This document shows positions 54,435-63,556 of a DNA stretch of 64,000 nucleotides, one piece after another. A program made the translations under genes and the position numbers. The notes below the pieces were generated by a model. That model did not search any database. It was not told the origin of the DNA and was given only the letters and a program-made list of their open reading frames with translations. Source of the DNA: Eubacterium sp. (lineage in GTDB: Bacteria > Bacillota > Clostridia > Lachnospirales > Lachnospiraceae); contig JAAWDZ010000029.1 in assembly GCA_022794015.1 (NCBI GenBank), forward strand, positions 58,146-122,145, in the 5' to 3' direction. Within the stretch, counting starts at the first letter, position 1. The number at the start of each line of letters is the position of its first letter.

Positions 54435-54590
54435 GGGAAATCCTCCTTTTATGCAAATATTGTAGTTTAATGCCATTATAAACCAAGTCGTCTGTAAATA
54501 CCAGAGCTTTGGCAAATGTGAGATGGGTGTTAATCGCCCTGTGGTGTTGGTCTGAATGTTGTCGCTCATGTTCCTCTTTCTTGGCGAAAA

Positions 54591-54630
54591 AAAGGCGTAT
54601 GGTTTACAATTTACTGTTCCATACGCCTTT
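54591..54630 (-). terminator. Terminator of the truncated minus-strand gene
   Basis: Perfect 12-bp stem AAAGGCGTATGG (54591-54602) / CCATACGCCTTT (54619-54630), with a run of seven T on the minus strand (54587-54593). It directly follows the stop of the gene remnant at 54665 and would protect the DUF4132 operon from read-through. Confidence 0.85.
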
Positions 54631-54664
54631 ATGCTGTTATTTTGATATTAAATTGTGTTGTTGA

Positions 54665-54790
54665 TTATGCTAACTGCATGACTTCGGCTTCGATCTCCTT
54701 TAATTCTTCCATTGATAATGCAGGAACATAACGTGCAATCCAAGCCGCAGCAGTTACGTTACATGCAAAAGAAAGAAGGGACTGACAAAA
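54665..54790 (-). pseudogene. C-terminal remnant of an unidentified gene
   Basis: A 41-codon open frame with protein-like composition (CNVTAAAWIARYVPALSMEE, then an acidic helix ending in VMQLA) ends at TAA 54665-54667 just ahead of a strong terminator. Going upstream it has no start codon with a ribosome site and is closed by TGA at 54791-54793. It looks like the 3' end of a gene whose front was lost. The rest of the 617-bp gap 54435-55051 holds the promoter at 54953 and otherwise nothing I can name. Confidence 0.45.
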
Positions 54791-54952
54791 TCAGGAAAAC
54801 AGGTTTCCAGACGCCGGATTGGACGGGGTATGAAGCAGCAAGGGCTTGTTTCTAATTACACGACCGCACAATTCAAGCAGCACAAAAACACCTGCAGCAA
54901 ATCTAAAACAGAAAATGTTGTGTACCGCTCCGTCGTCTGCAATCGTGCCAGA

Positions 54953-54982
54953 TTGACACAAGATATTCTACTATGGTACAGT
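54953..54982 (+). promoter_or_regulatory. Promoter of the PpiC-like lipoprotein gene
   Basis: TTGACA (54953-54958), 18 bp, TACAGT (54977-54982), 70 bp before the ATG at 55052. Confidence 0.65.
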
Positions 54983-55051
54983 ATCGCTGATTCATTCCTG
55001 CTATTTTTATAAATATGGCGGGAAAATAGAAAGAGAAAGGTGTCAGGAAGC

Positions 55052-55960
55052 ATGAAAAAAAAGCTGGATATGTGGAAGGCAGCTCTTTTTTGCGTTGCTG
55101 CACTGTGCATTGCGGGATGCACAAAAGAAAGTCAGGAAGTGATTGCATGGGTGAACGGACTTCCGGTGGAAAAAGAGGAAGCAGCGCTGTTTGCAGAGGA
55201 TGCAGACGATCCGGATGCACTGAAAGAGGCAGTGGAAGAGATAGCCTGGGATAAGTATCTGCAGGGAGAGATGGTGCGTACAGGAGAGCTTTCCAATACT
55301 TCCTACGGATATTTCCTGGAGCAGCTGGATCAGGAGAATCAGGAGCGGAAAAGAAAAGAAGCGGCAGGCGAAGTAATTTACGGTCCCAGGCAATACAGTG
55401 AAAAGGTTTATTACGATTACCGGATGGAGCAGTTTGAAAAGAAGTGGGCAGATGGAGTAGAAGTTTCTGTGGACGAAGCGGTTTTACGCGACTGGTATGA
55501 AGCGGATGAATCGTTATATCAGAGGTTTGGTGAGGTGACGCTGCAGTATCTGTCCTTTATGGAAGGGGAAACAGAGGAAGAGGTTTCCAGGCTCCGGGAA
55601 CAGATTGCAGAGAAAGTAGCGGGCAAAGAGGGATTTGCAGATGCGGCAAAAGAGGCGGGTTGTACATTGGCTGTAGAGGAGCGCAGGTTTACGCAGGAGG
55701 ATCTTTCGCTGCCGGATGTAACGGCTTATCCGGAGATTTCTGAAATTGTCCATGAGCTTTCGGAGGGAGAAGTGAGTGAGCCGGTGTGGCTGCCTGGCCA
55801 GAGTTTAATTTTTTACTGCAGCAGCCGGGAGGCAGCAGAGCGTGTCCCATTTGAAGAATGTAAAGACGCATTAAAAGAGCTGTACCGGGAAGAACAGGTC
55901 AAAAAGCAGAAGCAGGAAATCTGTGATGGATTGGAAATCCGTTTTGCAGAGGGATTTTAG
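55052..55960 (+). CDS. PpiC/SurA-like lipoprotein, possible peptidyl-prolyl isomerase
   Basis: 302 residues from the ATG at 55052 (AGAAAGG upstream; an in-frame GTG at 55040 sits too close to that site). Lipobox CIAGCTK, so anchored on the outer membrane face. Overall plan resembles SurA/PrsA-type foldases: an N-terminal helical part (VNGLPVEKEEAALFAED), then a region resembling the parvulin domain (about 150-260; EVTLQYLSFMEGETEEEVSRL, ELSEGEVSEPVWLPGQSLIF) and a C-terminal helix. Some parvulin positions look degenerate, so activity is unsure. Next to the large secreted beta-helix gene, it may help fold exported proteins (inference). Confidence 0.75.
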   Translation: MKKKLDMWKAALFCVAALCIAGCTKESQEVIAWVNGLPVEKEEAALFAEDADDPDALKEAVEEIAWDKYLQGEMVRTGELSNTSYGYFLEQLDQENQERKRKEAAGEVIYGPRQYSEKVYYDYRMEQFEKKWADGVEVSVDEAVLRDWYEADESLYQRFGEVTLQYLSFMEGETEEEVSRLREQIAEKVAGKEGFADAAKEAGCTLAVEERRFTQEDLSLPDVTAYPEISEIVHELSEGEVSEPVWLPGQSLIFYCSSREAAERVPFEECKDALKELYREEQVKKQKQEICDGLEIRFAEGF

Positions 55961-56040
55961 AAAAAGCAGGAGCAAAGAGAATACCAAAGATAGTACCAAA
56001 AATAAAAAAATATTCCATACAAATCTGCCGCAAATTTTTT

Positions 56041-56046
56041 TATAAT
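56041..56046 (+). promoter_or_regulatory. Probable -10 element of the beta-helix gene
   Basis: TATAAT at 56041-56046 after a T-run. No good -35 is seen, so an activator may be needed. The following leader, with ATAACAGGAGGA, resembles that of the gene at 2552. Confidence 0.5.
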
Positions 56047-56083
56047 AATAGAAAAATGATAAATAACAGGAGGATAGGAACAG

Positions 56084-59000
56084 ATGAAACCAATGAGAAG
56101 GAAACTCGCATTGTTTTTAGCTGCTGTTTTATGCATCCAGCCTGCGGCAGTTATGCCGGCGCGTGCAGAAGAAACAGTGGAAGAAACGACAGGAACAGTT
56201 TATTATGTGGACAGTGAGCTGGGGGCAGATACCAATTCTGGTATGGATGAAAGCAGTCCCTGGAAGACGGTTGCAAGGGTAAACGAGGAGGAATTTGAGC
56301 CGGGCGATAAGATTTTGTTTAAGGCAGGAAGCGTCTGGAGCGGAGAGCAGTTAGCGCCGAAAGGAAACGGAACGGCAGATGAGCCGATTACAGTTGACCG
56401 CTACGGAAGCGACAGCGAATATCCGGTAATTCACGCTTCGGCGGTACCGGGCAGTTCGGATTTTTCCGGGGCTTCTCAAAAGAATGCGCTGCATTTAAAG
56501 GATGTCAGCTATTGGACCGTGCAGAATCTGGAGCTGACGAACTATGGCGTTTCAAATGCCAATAATGATGCAGCGGAACAGAAAAACCGCAATGGCGTTT
56601 ATCTGGAAGTAACTTCCGGGCATGTCATGAAGGGAATTGTACTGGATGGCCTGTACGTTCATGATGTCAATGGGTCAAACTGGAAGCACAATACGGAGGA
56701 AGGAGCAGGTATCCGTTTTAATGCTATGTGTACGGCAGGCAGTAACAATGGAACGGCGGAAAATTCCAGCTGGTTTGACGGTCTTACCATCCAGAACTGT
56801 TATGTGGAAAACGTTATGCGAAACGGTATCTGCCAGTATTTTGACTATGGCGGACATCCGTGGGGGCATGGCAGCTGGGATCAGCAGTGGTATGATGCAG
56901 TCCGCAGCAAAAATGTGATCATCCGCGGCAATGTGTTAAAGGATGTCGCAGGCGACGGTATTAAGCTCTGGGGGACAGATGGAGCCTTGGTAGAGTCCAA
57001 TCTGGTGATTCATGCAGGCGCCAATCCGGCCAGAAGCAGCGGTAACTCCAATCTTTCGGCAGCCGTTTGGCCGTTTGACTGTAATGAGGCAGTATTCCAG
57101 TATAATGAGGTATGCTATACGGGTGTACAGCGCGGCACGGAAATTGGTGACGGCGAGGCATTTGACGGAGATTATTACTGTACAAATTCCTTATTCCAGT
57201 ACAATTACAGCCACAACAACGAAGGCGGGTTCTTAATGATCTGCGGTCCGGAATATGCATATTCGGACGGTGCGGTGGCCCGTTATAATATCAGTGAAAA
57301 TGACGGATCGATTTATGCAAAGCGCACTGTTTTCCAGATTGGCGGTGGCGGCGGCGTCGACCACACGTATATTTACAACAATACCATTTATGTCGGAGCT
57401 GAGCAGTCCGGCTACCGTCTGGTGCACGGTGAGCCCTGGGATGGAAAACCGAAGGGCACGCATTTTGAAAACAATATTTTCTATATAGACGGAGACCTGA
57501 CCGGTTTTGGCTTTGCCGGTGATTCCAGGGATAAAGGCAAAGAAGGTATTGCAATGTATGACAACAACCTCTATGCAGGCAGCTTTTTTGATCCCAAAAA
57601 CCTTCCTGCTGATATGCCGGAGGACGAACATGCTGTTTTCGGCGATCCTGAATTTGTCAATGCCGGAAATGGCGGCGACGGCTACCGCAGCGAAAACGGA
57701 AAGTTAAATCAGGCAGCGATTGAGTTTGGACCAGGCTATTATGCCGCAGGGGCATATAAAATCCAGGAAGGGTCTGCGGCAATCGGTTCAGGTAAAGTGA
57801 TCGACCAGTCTAATCTGGGACAAAAGCTGACAGGGGTTGCCTATTATCCGGGCGATTCTTCCGACCGCGTAGATAAAGGGGAATATTTTAATGTAGGTCA
57901 GATAACCTGGAAGAATGAGAATGGCGGCAGGGATTTCTTCGGCAATGCCGTTTCGGAAGCGGAAAAGCCGGATATCGGCGCACATCAGTACAGCGGCAGC
58001 ACAGAAGAGAAGAATCCGGTTCGGTTAGCAAATTTTTTGGAAAACGTTCCGACAGGAAGTTATGAGACGGCTTCGGCAGAGGCATTTGCAAAAGCGCTTG
58101 CAGATGCAAAAGCGGCGGGGCCGGATCAGACGGCAGCATATGATGCACTGAAAGCCGCGTATGACGGACTTGTAGCGGATAAATCTGAGCTGCATGCGCT
58201 TTACGAAACCTGCAAGTCACTGTGGCCTGCATATTATACGGCGGAAAGTTATCGCGAGCTGGCTTATGGGCTGAAGTTTGCAGGGGAAGTATTGGAAAAC
58301 AGCGGTATAAAGGCAGAGCAGGTAAGCTATGCTCTGGAACGTCTGGCCACGGCAAAGGATCATTTACAGGAGCACGGCCTGGCCACAGGCAACGCCAACT
58401 ATTGTAAAAACGACAGCTTTGAGGAAACGACAAACGGCGCATTGACTTACTGGGATGCAGATCTCATTGTAAATGGAGATGACAATACGGTTTCCAGAAG
58501 AAATCAGGTGTCCTGGAACGGAAGCGTTTTGCGTCCGGCTGCAGACTCTAATATGGGTGTTATCACAAAATCAGGCGCTTTTGAAGCCGGTATGGAGCAG
58601 GTGGTATCAGGGCTTCCGCAGGGGAATTATTCTTTCACAGGAAAAGTGGCTGCGAATCTTTATGATACAGATTTGGCAGAAGGAGAATATGCGGTTCTTC
58701 AGATATATGAGGATGACGGGAAAGAGGCAAAGGAAATCCAGATTCCGGAAAGTGCGGCGGGCTCCTGGGCTGATGTATCTGTTTCTGATTTGAAAATAAC
58801 CAATGGCAAATGCCGAATCCGTTTTGCTATCTGTTCGAAAACAGAAGGTACACAGCGGTTTCTGGCAGCCGACAGCGTAAGCTTAAGTCTTGTGCGTACG
58901 CAGGAGAGCAGAGAAGAACTGCTGTCATACTATGAAGAATGGAAAGCTGTTACAGGCGATTATACGGACGGCAGTATGCAGGTTTATCAGAATGCAGTCA

Positions 59001-60181
59001 AACGGGCGGAAGAAGTATTGGGCGATGCCTATGCAACACAAGAGCAGATGCAGTCCGCAAAATCAGAATTAGAAAAAGCCGTAGATGGACTGGTTCGGGC
59101 CTATGAGGTTTCGGTGGCCAAAGTAACAGGAGGCACGGTTACTGCAGATGCCAAAAAGGCAGAAGAAGGCAAAAATGTCAGTCTGAATATACGGGCGGCA
59201 GATGGATATCGTTTTAAGGGAATCGCAGTCCGTACAGAATCCGGAAAAGCGGTGGAAGTTACAGAAACAGATGGAAACTACCACTTTACAATGCCTGCTG
59301 AAAAAGTAGAAATTACGGCGGAATTTGAAAAAATACCGGAATATCAGATAAGCGTCAGCAATGCGACAGGCGGAACCGTAACTGCAGAAGCAGAAACAGC
59401 AAAAGAGGGAGAACGCGTGGTATTCCACGTAACGCCGGCAGAAGGTTATCTGTTGAAAGGCGTGGCCGTTCGTACAGAAACCGGAGCGGCAGTAGAAGTG
59501 ACAGAAGCGGATGGCAGTTACAGCTTTATCATGCCGTCTGAAAACGTAGAGATTGCAGCAGAATTTGAAAAAATACCGGAATATGAGATAACAACAGTCC
59601 AGACAGAAGGCGGAACCGTCACAGCAGATTTGAAGACGGCAAAAGCGGGAACAGCAGTAAATGTTCATGCAGCCGCAGCAGACGGATATCAGTTAACCGG
59701 CATAGCTGTTCGTATGGAATCCGGTGAAACTGTAAGTGTCTCAGGTACAAATGGAAATTACAGCTTTATCATGCCTGCCCGCAGGGTGACAGTGACAGGC
59801 GTATTCCAGAAAAATCCGGTATCGCAAAATCCGGATTCTTCGGCGAAAGATGAGCAGGAGCGTCAGAAACTGCTTCAGGAACAGAAAACTTTCCAGGCTT
59901 ACAAGGTTAAGCTGAAAAATGTGAAGGCACAGAAAAAGAAAGCAGTTGTTTCCTGGAAAAAGATAAAGAATGCAGACGGATATATTATCGAATATGCATT
60001 AAAATCTAATTTTAAAGGAAAGCAAAAGGTGACTGTAAAGAGAGGCACAGTTGTAAAGAAGACTCTGAAAAAATTAAAGAGTGGAAAACGCTATTTTATC
60101 AGAATTCGTGCTTACCGTACTATTGGAGGCAAGAAGGTATATACGAAATATAGCACAAAGAAAAAGGTAACTGTGAAATAA
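56084..60181 (+). CDS. Secreted right-handed beta-helix protein with FIVAR, beta-repeats and Fn3
   Basis: 1365 residues; signal peptide about 1-28 (PARA-E). The N-terminal part (about 35-645) is a parallel beta-helix of the pectate-lyase/chondroitinase-like superfamily, starting VYYVDSELGADTNSG..SPWKTVARVN and with many short NNxI/N-rich rungs (VIRGNVLKDVAGDGIKLWG, YIYNNTIYVG). It may be a polysaccharide lyase or hydrolase; I cannot place the family or catalytic residues. Then a helical FIVAR-like part (about 650-770), a CBM-like beta-sandwich (780-940), a second FIVAR (about 945-1005), three 80-residue repeats with GGTVTA and Y.F.MP motifs, and a Lys-rich Fn3 domain (about 1275-1365). Terminator follows at 60207. 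Confidence 0.88.
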   Translation: MKPMRRKLALFLAAVLCIQPAAVMPARAEETVEETTGTVYYVDSELGADTNSGMDESSPWKTVARVNEEEFEPGDKILFKAGSVWSGEQLAPKGNGTADEPITVDRYGSDSEYPVIHASAVPGSSDFSGASQKNALHLKDVSYWTVQNLELTNYGVSNANNDAAEQKNRNGVYLEVTSGHVMKGIVLDGLYVHDVNGSNWKHNTEEGAGIRFNAMCTAGSNNGTAENSSWFDGLTIQNCYVENVMRNGICQYFDYGGHPWGHGSWDQQWYDAVRSKNVIIRGNVLKDVAGDGIKLWGTDGALVESNLVIHAGANPARSSGNSNLSAAVWPFDCNEAVFQYNEVCYTGVQRGTEIGDGEAFDGDYYCTNSLFQYNYSHNNEGGFLMICGPEYAYSDGAVARYNISENDGSIYAKRTVFQIGGGGGVDHTYIYNNTIYVGAEQSGYRLVHGEPWDGKPKGTHFENNIFYIDGDLTGFGFAGDSRDKGKEGIAMYDNNLYAGSFFDPKNLPADMPEDEHAVFGDPEFVNAGNGGDGYRSENGKLNQAAIEFGPGYYAAGAYKIQEGSAAIGSGKVIDQSNLGQKLTGVAYYPGDSSDRVDKGEYFNVGQITWKNENGGRDFFGNAVSEAEKPDIGAHQYSGSTEEKNPVRLANFLENVPTGSYETASAEAFAKALADAKAAGPDQTAAYDALKAAYDGLVADKSELHALYETCKSLWPAYYTAESYRELAYGLKFAGEVLENSGIKAEQVSYALERLATAKDHLQEHGLATGNANYCKNDSFEETTNGALTYWDADLIVNGDDNTVSRRNQVSWNGSVLRPAADSNMGVITKSGAFEAGMEQVVSGLPQGNYSFTGKVAANLYDTDLAEGEYAVLQIYEDDGKEAKEIQIPESAAGSWADVSVSDLKITNGKCRIRFAICSKTEGTQRFLAADSVSLSLVRTQESREELLSYYEEWKAVTGDYTDGSMQVYQNAVKRAEEVLGDAYATQEQMQSAKSELEKAVDGLVRAYEVSVAKVTGGTVTADAKKAEEGKNVSLNIRAADGYRFKGIAVRTESGKAVEVTETDGNYHFTMPAEKVEITAEFEKIPEYQISVSNATGGTVTAEAETAKEGERVVFHVTPAEGYLLKGVAVRTETGAAVEVTEADGSYSFIMPSENVEIAAEFEKIPEYEITTVQTEGGTVTADLKTAKAGTAVNVHAAAADGYQLTGIAVRMESGETVSVSGTNGNYSFIMPARRVTVTGVFQKNPVSQNPDSSAKDEQERQKLLQEQKTFQAYKVKLKNVKAQKKKAVVSWKKIKNADGYIIEYALKSNFKGKQKVTVKRGTVVKKTLKKLKSGKRYFIRIRAYRTIGGKKVYTKYSTKKKVTVK
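59104..59810 (+). repeat. Three tandem copies of a ~80-residue beta-domain
   Basis: Within the beta-helix protein, each unit runs GGTVTA..(K)A..G..V....A.GY...GIAVR.ESG..V.V...G.Y.F.MP..V.....F.K, with linkers EKIPEY between units 1-2 and 2-3. It resembles bacterial InlB/divergent repeat domains of surface proteins. High identity suggests fairly recent duplication. Confidence 0.85.
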
Positions 60182-60206
60182 ATAATCGGCGGGAAATAAA
60201 ATAAAG

Positions 60207-60264
60207 ACATCCCTGCAGAAATCAGGTTCAGACGGCTGGACAGATTTCTTCGGGGATGTTTTTT
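60207..60264 (+). terminator. Terminator after the beta-helix gene
   Basis: Outer stem ACATCCC (60207-60213) / GGGATGT (60253-60259), inner GAAATC / GATTTC, followed by six T. Confidence 0.85.
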
Positions 60265-60321
60265 GTGGTGAAATTTGTCAGATATGGGAGGGAAACGTCG
60301 TATAAGGCAACAATGAGCACA

Positions 60322-60350
60322 TTGACGAACTGTTTTGCACACAGTATAAT
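60322..60350 (+). promoter_or_regulatory. Promoter of the VanR/VanS-like pair
   Basis: TTGACG (60322-60327), 17 bp, TATAAT (60345-60350), 39 bp before the response regulator start; independent of the beta-helix gene because a terminator separates them. Confidence 0.85.
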
Positions 60351-60389
60351 TTGCAATAGATACCAAACGGTAAAAGGAAGTGGCTAGAT

Positions 60390-61094
60390 ATGAATGAAAC
60401 AATATTGCTGGTGGAGGATGACAGGGCGGTAGCGGGTTTGATAGAAATTTGTCTAAAGAATGACGGATATACTGTCTGCAAATGCTATAATGGCATGGAC
60501 GGCCTGAAATCTGTGGAGCGGGATAAACCGGATCTGGCTATTTTGGATATTATGCTGCCGGATATGGATGGATTTCATATCTGCCAGAAAATCAGGGAGA
60601 AGTATTTCTTCCCAATTATTATGCTGACTGCAAAGGTAGAGTCTTACGATAAAATCATGGGACTTACAATGGGGGCGGATGACTATATGACAAAGCCCTT
60701 CGATCCGTTGGAGCTTTTAACCAGGGTAAAAACGCATTTGCGGCGTTTTCGGCAGTATGACAGCCAGACAGCAGCAAAATATGCGTCGGCCCAAAACGTT
60801 GAGTACGACATTCACGGTCTGATCATTAACAAAGAAATGCATACCTGCTTTCTGTACGGAGAAGAGTTGATGCTGACGCCCATTGAGTTTGCGATTCTCT
60901 GGTATTTGTGCGAGCGGCGGGGCAAGGTAGTTTCGTCTGAGGAACTTTTTGAGGCGGTATGGGGCGAGAAATTTTATTACAGCAACAAAACGGTAATTTC
61001 CCATATCGGGCGTCTCCGTGAAAAAATGAAGGAATCCGCCCAAAAACCGAATTTTATAAAAACAGTCTGGGGAGTGGGGTATAAAATTGAGTAA
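60390..61094 (+). CDS. OmpR/VanR-family response regulator
   Basis: 234 residues. Receiver domain (about 3-115) with acidic pair EDD, phosphoacceptor Asp53 in LAILDIMLPDMDG and Lys in TKPFDP; C-terminal winged helix (about 135-232) with LTPIEFAILWYLCERRGKVVS and TVISHIGRLREKM. Overall most like VanR-type regulators of Clostridia. The stop overlaps the kinase start by 8 bp. Targets unknown; the adjacent beta-helix gene is a candidate. Confidence 0.94.
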   Translation: MNETILLVEDDRAVAGLIEICLKNDGYTVCKCYNGMDGLKSVERDKPDLAILDIMLPDMDGFHICQKIREKYFFPIIMLTAKVESYDKIMGLTMGADDYMTKPFDPLELLTRVKTHLRRFRQYDSQTAAKYASAQNVEYDIHGLIINKEMHTCFLYGEELMLTPIEFAILWYLCERRGKVVSSEELFEAVWGEKFYYSNKTVISHIGRLREKMKESAQKPNFIKTVWGVGYKIE

Positions 61095-63282
61095 CACGAA
61101 TAGAAAAAAAGAATTGTCGCGCCGGATGCGGGTGCGTTTCTGGATTTTAACGCTGATATGCTTTGCAGTTATTACTCTGTTGTCCCTGGGTTTTTACCTG
61201 ATTTATTATAACATTCCTTTTCAGGAGACGGACAGCATGAATCCGGAAGCGGAAGCGCTGGCAGAGGAAATTGATGCAATCAGGCTTGGCAATAATAACC
61301 AAAAGGAACTGGAGCGTATGAACAGCGCATATCGTGGACTGTCCTCCAGGCAGAAGGCCCAGATTACAAAAGAGCGGTATGAGAAACTGCAGGAGGCAAT
61401 GATACTGGAAAAGCATCTGGAAGAAACAGGAGAGGGTTTTACAGTACTGGATAAAAGTAAAAACGGGTTTGATTTGAATTTATCTTTGAATGCTGACATG
61501 CGGTTAAAACATTCTGACGGGAGGACTGTTTTTGAAGGCCAGGCGGCTTTAGACGGGGCGGCTGAACAAAAAGCGTTTGATTCCCTGTTATGCGGAAACC
61601 GTTCGTTTACAATTGAAGCGGAGATCAATCCAAACGGTTTCGGTTACAACTATGGGGAGATGAATATGATCGCTTCTAAGGGAGACAATTGTATGGCGGT
61701 TCGTATTTCCAACCAGACAGTTTATTTTTACATTAAGAATACGCAAGGCGAGTGGATTGGCGAGGAGCAGCAGCTTTCCAGGGCGCAGATGAATGACTGG
61801 ATTCATATGGCGGCTATTTATGACGGCAGTAATATTACGGTATATTTGGAGGGAAGCAGGCCGAAAACTACCCAAAATGCAGGAACATTCTGTGCTTCGG
61901 GTTATCCGTTTAGCATAGGCTTTTGTCCGGAAACAGGGCGCGTTTCGGAATGCAGTATTCGAAGCATCCGTGTATATGATCAGGCGTTGACAGAAGAGGA
62001 GCTGGATCGGGGCGTTTACGGACCGGATCATGAAAGCGTGGTGTTGTGGTACGATTTTGGCGATTATATTTGTCCGGGGTCAGATACAGAAGCAAAGGGA
62101 ATCCGTTCTTATGTAAGCCTGGTAAAAGCGGTTCCAGGAGAAAAAATGAGACTGCGGGCAGAACCCGTTCCTTTTTATGCTTCGGGAACTGTTTTGTATC
62201 AATCCGATTCGGAGGATGTGGCTGCAGTTTCGGAGGACGGTGTATTAACGGCCTTTGCGCCCGGTACGGCCATGTTGTCGGCCCGGATTGCGGGAACGGA
62301 TATCCATACTGAATTTCAGGTGACAGTGAAGGAATCGTTTTTTAGCCTCCGCAGCGCGGCGGACTGGATTGCCGGACGACTTTTGGGGATTGCCGCGCTT
62401 TGCCTGGCGCTGTGTATGACAGGTATCGTGCTGGTGCAGAGAAGGCAGATGATCTGCTGTCTGGCCGGGCTTTCGGATGCTGTAGCCTCTATCGGGGAAT
62501 CAAACGGAGAGGCAAAACTGCCGCCAGTTTTGGGAGATATGCAGACAATGCTTCTGGCAAAGGAAGACAGCTTCCGGCAGAAAGAGGCCGCAATCCGGGA
62601 TGTGGAAAAAAAGAAAAACGATATGGTAGTTTATCTGGCGCATGACCTGAAAACGCCGATTGCTTCGCTGATTGGCTATCTGACGCTAATGGAGGCGGAA
62701 CCGGAGATCTCGCCGAAATTACAACGGCGTTATACAAAAATTGCTTTAAAAAGCGCGTATCGGCTGAATGATCTGATTGATGAATTTTTTGAAATTGCCC
62801 GTTTTAACATATCCCATATGGCGCTGGCGTATAGTGAAATTAATTTGACGAAGCTTTTAGAGCAGATGGTGTCTGAATTTGAGCCTATGTTCGCGAAAAA
62901 GGGACTGGATTGCCGGCTGGATGTACCGGAGCATGTAATGCTGGCGTGCGATGCGGATAAGCTGGTACGCGTATTTGACAATTTGCTGAAAAATGCGATT
63001 AATTACAGTTTTCACAATACGGAAATTTTGATTGCTGTATCAGAGGGTGATACAGTTGTATTTACTTGTACAAACCACGGGAAAACCATTCCGGCGGAAA
63101 AGCTTGCGCACTTGTTTGAACAATTTTTCCGGCTGGATTCGGCCCGTTCGCCGGAGACGGGAGGACTGGGGCTTGGTCTTGCCATTGCAAGGCAGATTGT
63201 AGAAGCGCATCATGGGGAGATTTACGCAGAGAGCCAGAATGATGAGATTTGCTTTACGGTAACGCTTCCGCGGGAGAGGTAG
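61087..63282 (+). CDS. VanS-like histidine kinase with LamG-like and BIG2 extracellular sensor
   Basis: 731 residues from TTG at 61087, with GGAGTGGGG upstream and 8-bp overlap with the regulator; the next ATG at 61126 lacks a site. Membrane segments at about 18-40 and 425-447 enclose an outside part of about 385 residues. It has a short helix, a LamG/concanavalin-like domain (about 130-310; RSFTIEAEINPNGFGY, IHMAAIYDGSNITVYLEG, IRSIRVYDQALTEEEL) and a BIG2 domain (about 340-415). Inside are a HisKA domain with His519 in LAHDLKTPIASLIGYL and an HATPase with NLLKNAINYS and GGLGLGLAIARQIVEAHHGEI. LamG and BIG2 are typical of secreted glycan-binding proteins, so this kinase may sense polysaccharide or wall glycan directly. 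Fusion is in one clean frame. Confidence 0.92.
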   Translation: MSNTNRKKELSRRMRVRFWILTLICFAVITLLSLGFYLIYYNIPFQETDSMNPEAEALAEEIDAIRLGNNNQKELERMNSAYRGLSSRQKAQITKERYEKLQEAMILEKHLEETGEGFTVLDKSKNGFDLNLSLNADMRLKHSDGRTVFEGQAALDGAAEQKAFDSLLCGNRSFTIEAEINPNGFGYNYGEMNMIASKGDNCMAVRISNQTVYFYIKNTQGEWIGEEQQLSRAQMNDWIHMAAIYDGSNITVYLEGSRPKTTQNAGTFCASGYPFSIGFCPETGRVSECSIRSIRVYDQALTEEELDRGVYGPDHESVVLWYDFGDYICPGSDTEAKGIRSYVSLVKAVPGEKMRLRAEPVPFYASGTVLYQSDSEDVAAVSEDGVLTAFAPGTAMLSARIAGTDIHTEFQVTVKESFFSLRSAADWIAGRLLGIAALCLALCMTGIVLVQRRQMICCLAGLSDAVASIGESNGEAKLPPVLGDMQTMLLAKEDSFRQKEAAIRDVEKKKNDMVVYLAHDLKTPIASLIGYLTLMEAEPEISPKLQRRYTKIALKSAYRLNDLIDEFFEIARFNISHMALAYSEINLTKLLEQMVSEFEPMFAKKGLDCRLDVPEHVMLACDADKLVRVFDNLLKNAINYSFHNTEILIAVSEGDTVVFTCTNHGKTIPAEKLAHLFEQFFRLDSARSPETGGLGLGLAIARQIVEAHHGEIYAESQNDEICFTVTLPRER

Positions 63283-63343
63283 ACGGCAGCGGCGCTTGCC
63301 TGACAGCTTCACAATAGTGCCAGGGCTTTTTCAAAATTTATGG

Positions 63344-63372
63344 TTGAATAATTTATTGGTATGGCATATAAT
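63344..63372 (+). promoter_or_regulatory. Promoter of the antisense RNA
   Basis: TTGAAT (63344-63349), 17 bp, TATAAT (63367-63372); start expected near 63379. Confidence 0.8.
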
Positions 63373-63378
63373 ATAGTT

Positions 63379-63474
63379 AACAGGACAGCCGGAAGGGAAA
63401 CGTCACTTCCCCGCTCCGGCGAACATCAGATTAAAAATAGTCGTCAGCTTTCCAGTGCAGGATGGCTATTTTTT
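63379..63474 (+). ncRNA. Predicted ~95-nt antisense RNA (type I antitoxin candidate)
   Basis: Runs from the promoter at 63344 to a terminator: AAAAATAG (63433-63440) pairs with CTATTTTTT (63466-63474). Between them is a strong GC-rich hairpin, GCCGGAAGGGAA (63388-63399) with TTCCCCGCTCCGGC (63407-63420). It contains no open frame with a ribosome site. Its 3' end is complementary to the stop region and 3' end of the mRNA from the opposite strand, as RatA is to txpA in Bacillus subtilis. No homology search was possible; the call rests on architecture. Confidence 0.65.
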
Positions 63475-63528
63475 ATGTGTATAAGTCAGAATTGCAACAG
63501 TCAATAACGCAGTGGTCAGGATTATCAT
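63466..63528 (-). CDS. 20-residue hydrophobic peptide, type I toxin candidate
   Basis: Read from the consensus promoter at 63557-63585 with a leader of about 20 nt and ribosome site AAAAAGGA five bases before the ATG. The product is one hydrophobic stretch of about 15 residues (IILTTALLTVAIL) ending in a charged THKK tail, the form of Fst/TxpA/holin-like membrane toxins. A longer in-frame ATG at 63558 lies inside the -10 and cannot be the start; a +1 frame giving a 50-residue peptide has no ribosome site. Stop lies in the shared terminator with the antisense RNA. Confidence 0.65.
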   Translation of the reverse strand: MIILTTALLTVAILTYTHKK

Positions 63529-63556
63529 TAATGTCCTTTTTATATTTCTCAATTCC

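Noticed and set aside
54435..54569. N-terminal extension of the 139-residue protein
   Set aside because: The ATG at 54434 has an AAAAGGAGG site; the extension has none and an unlikely composition.
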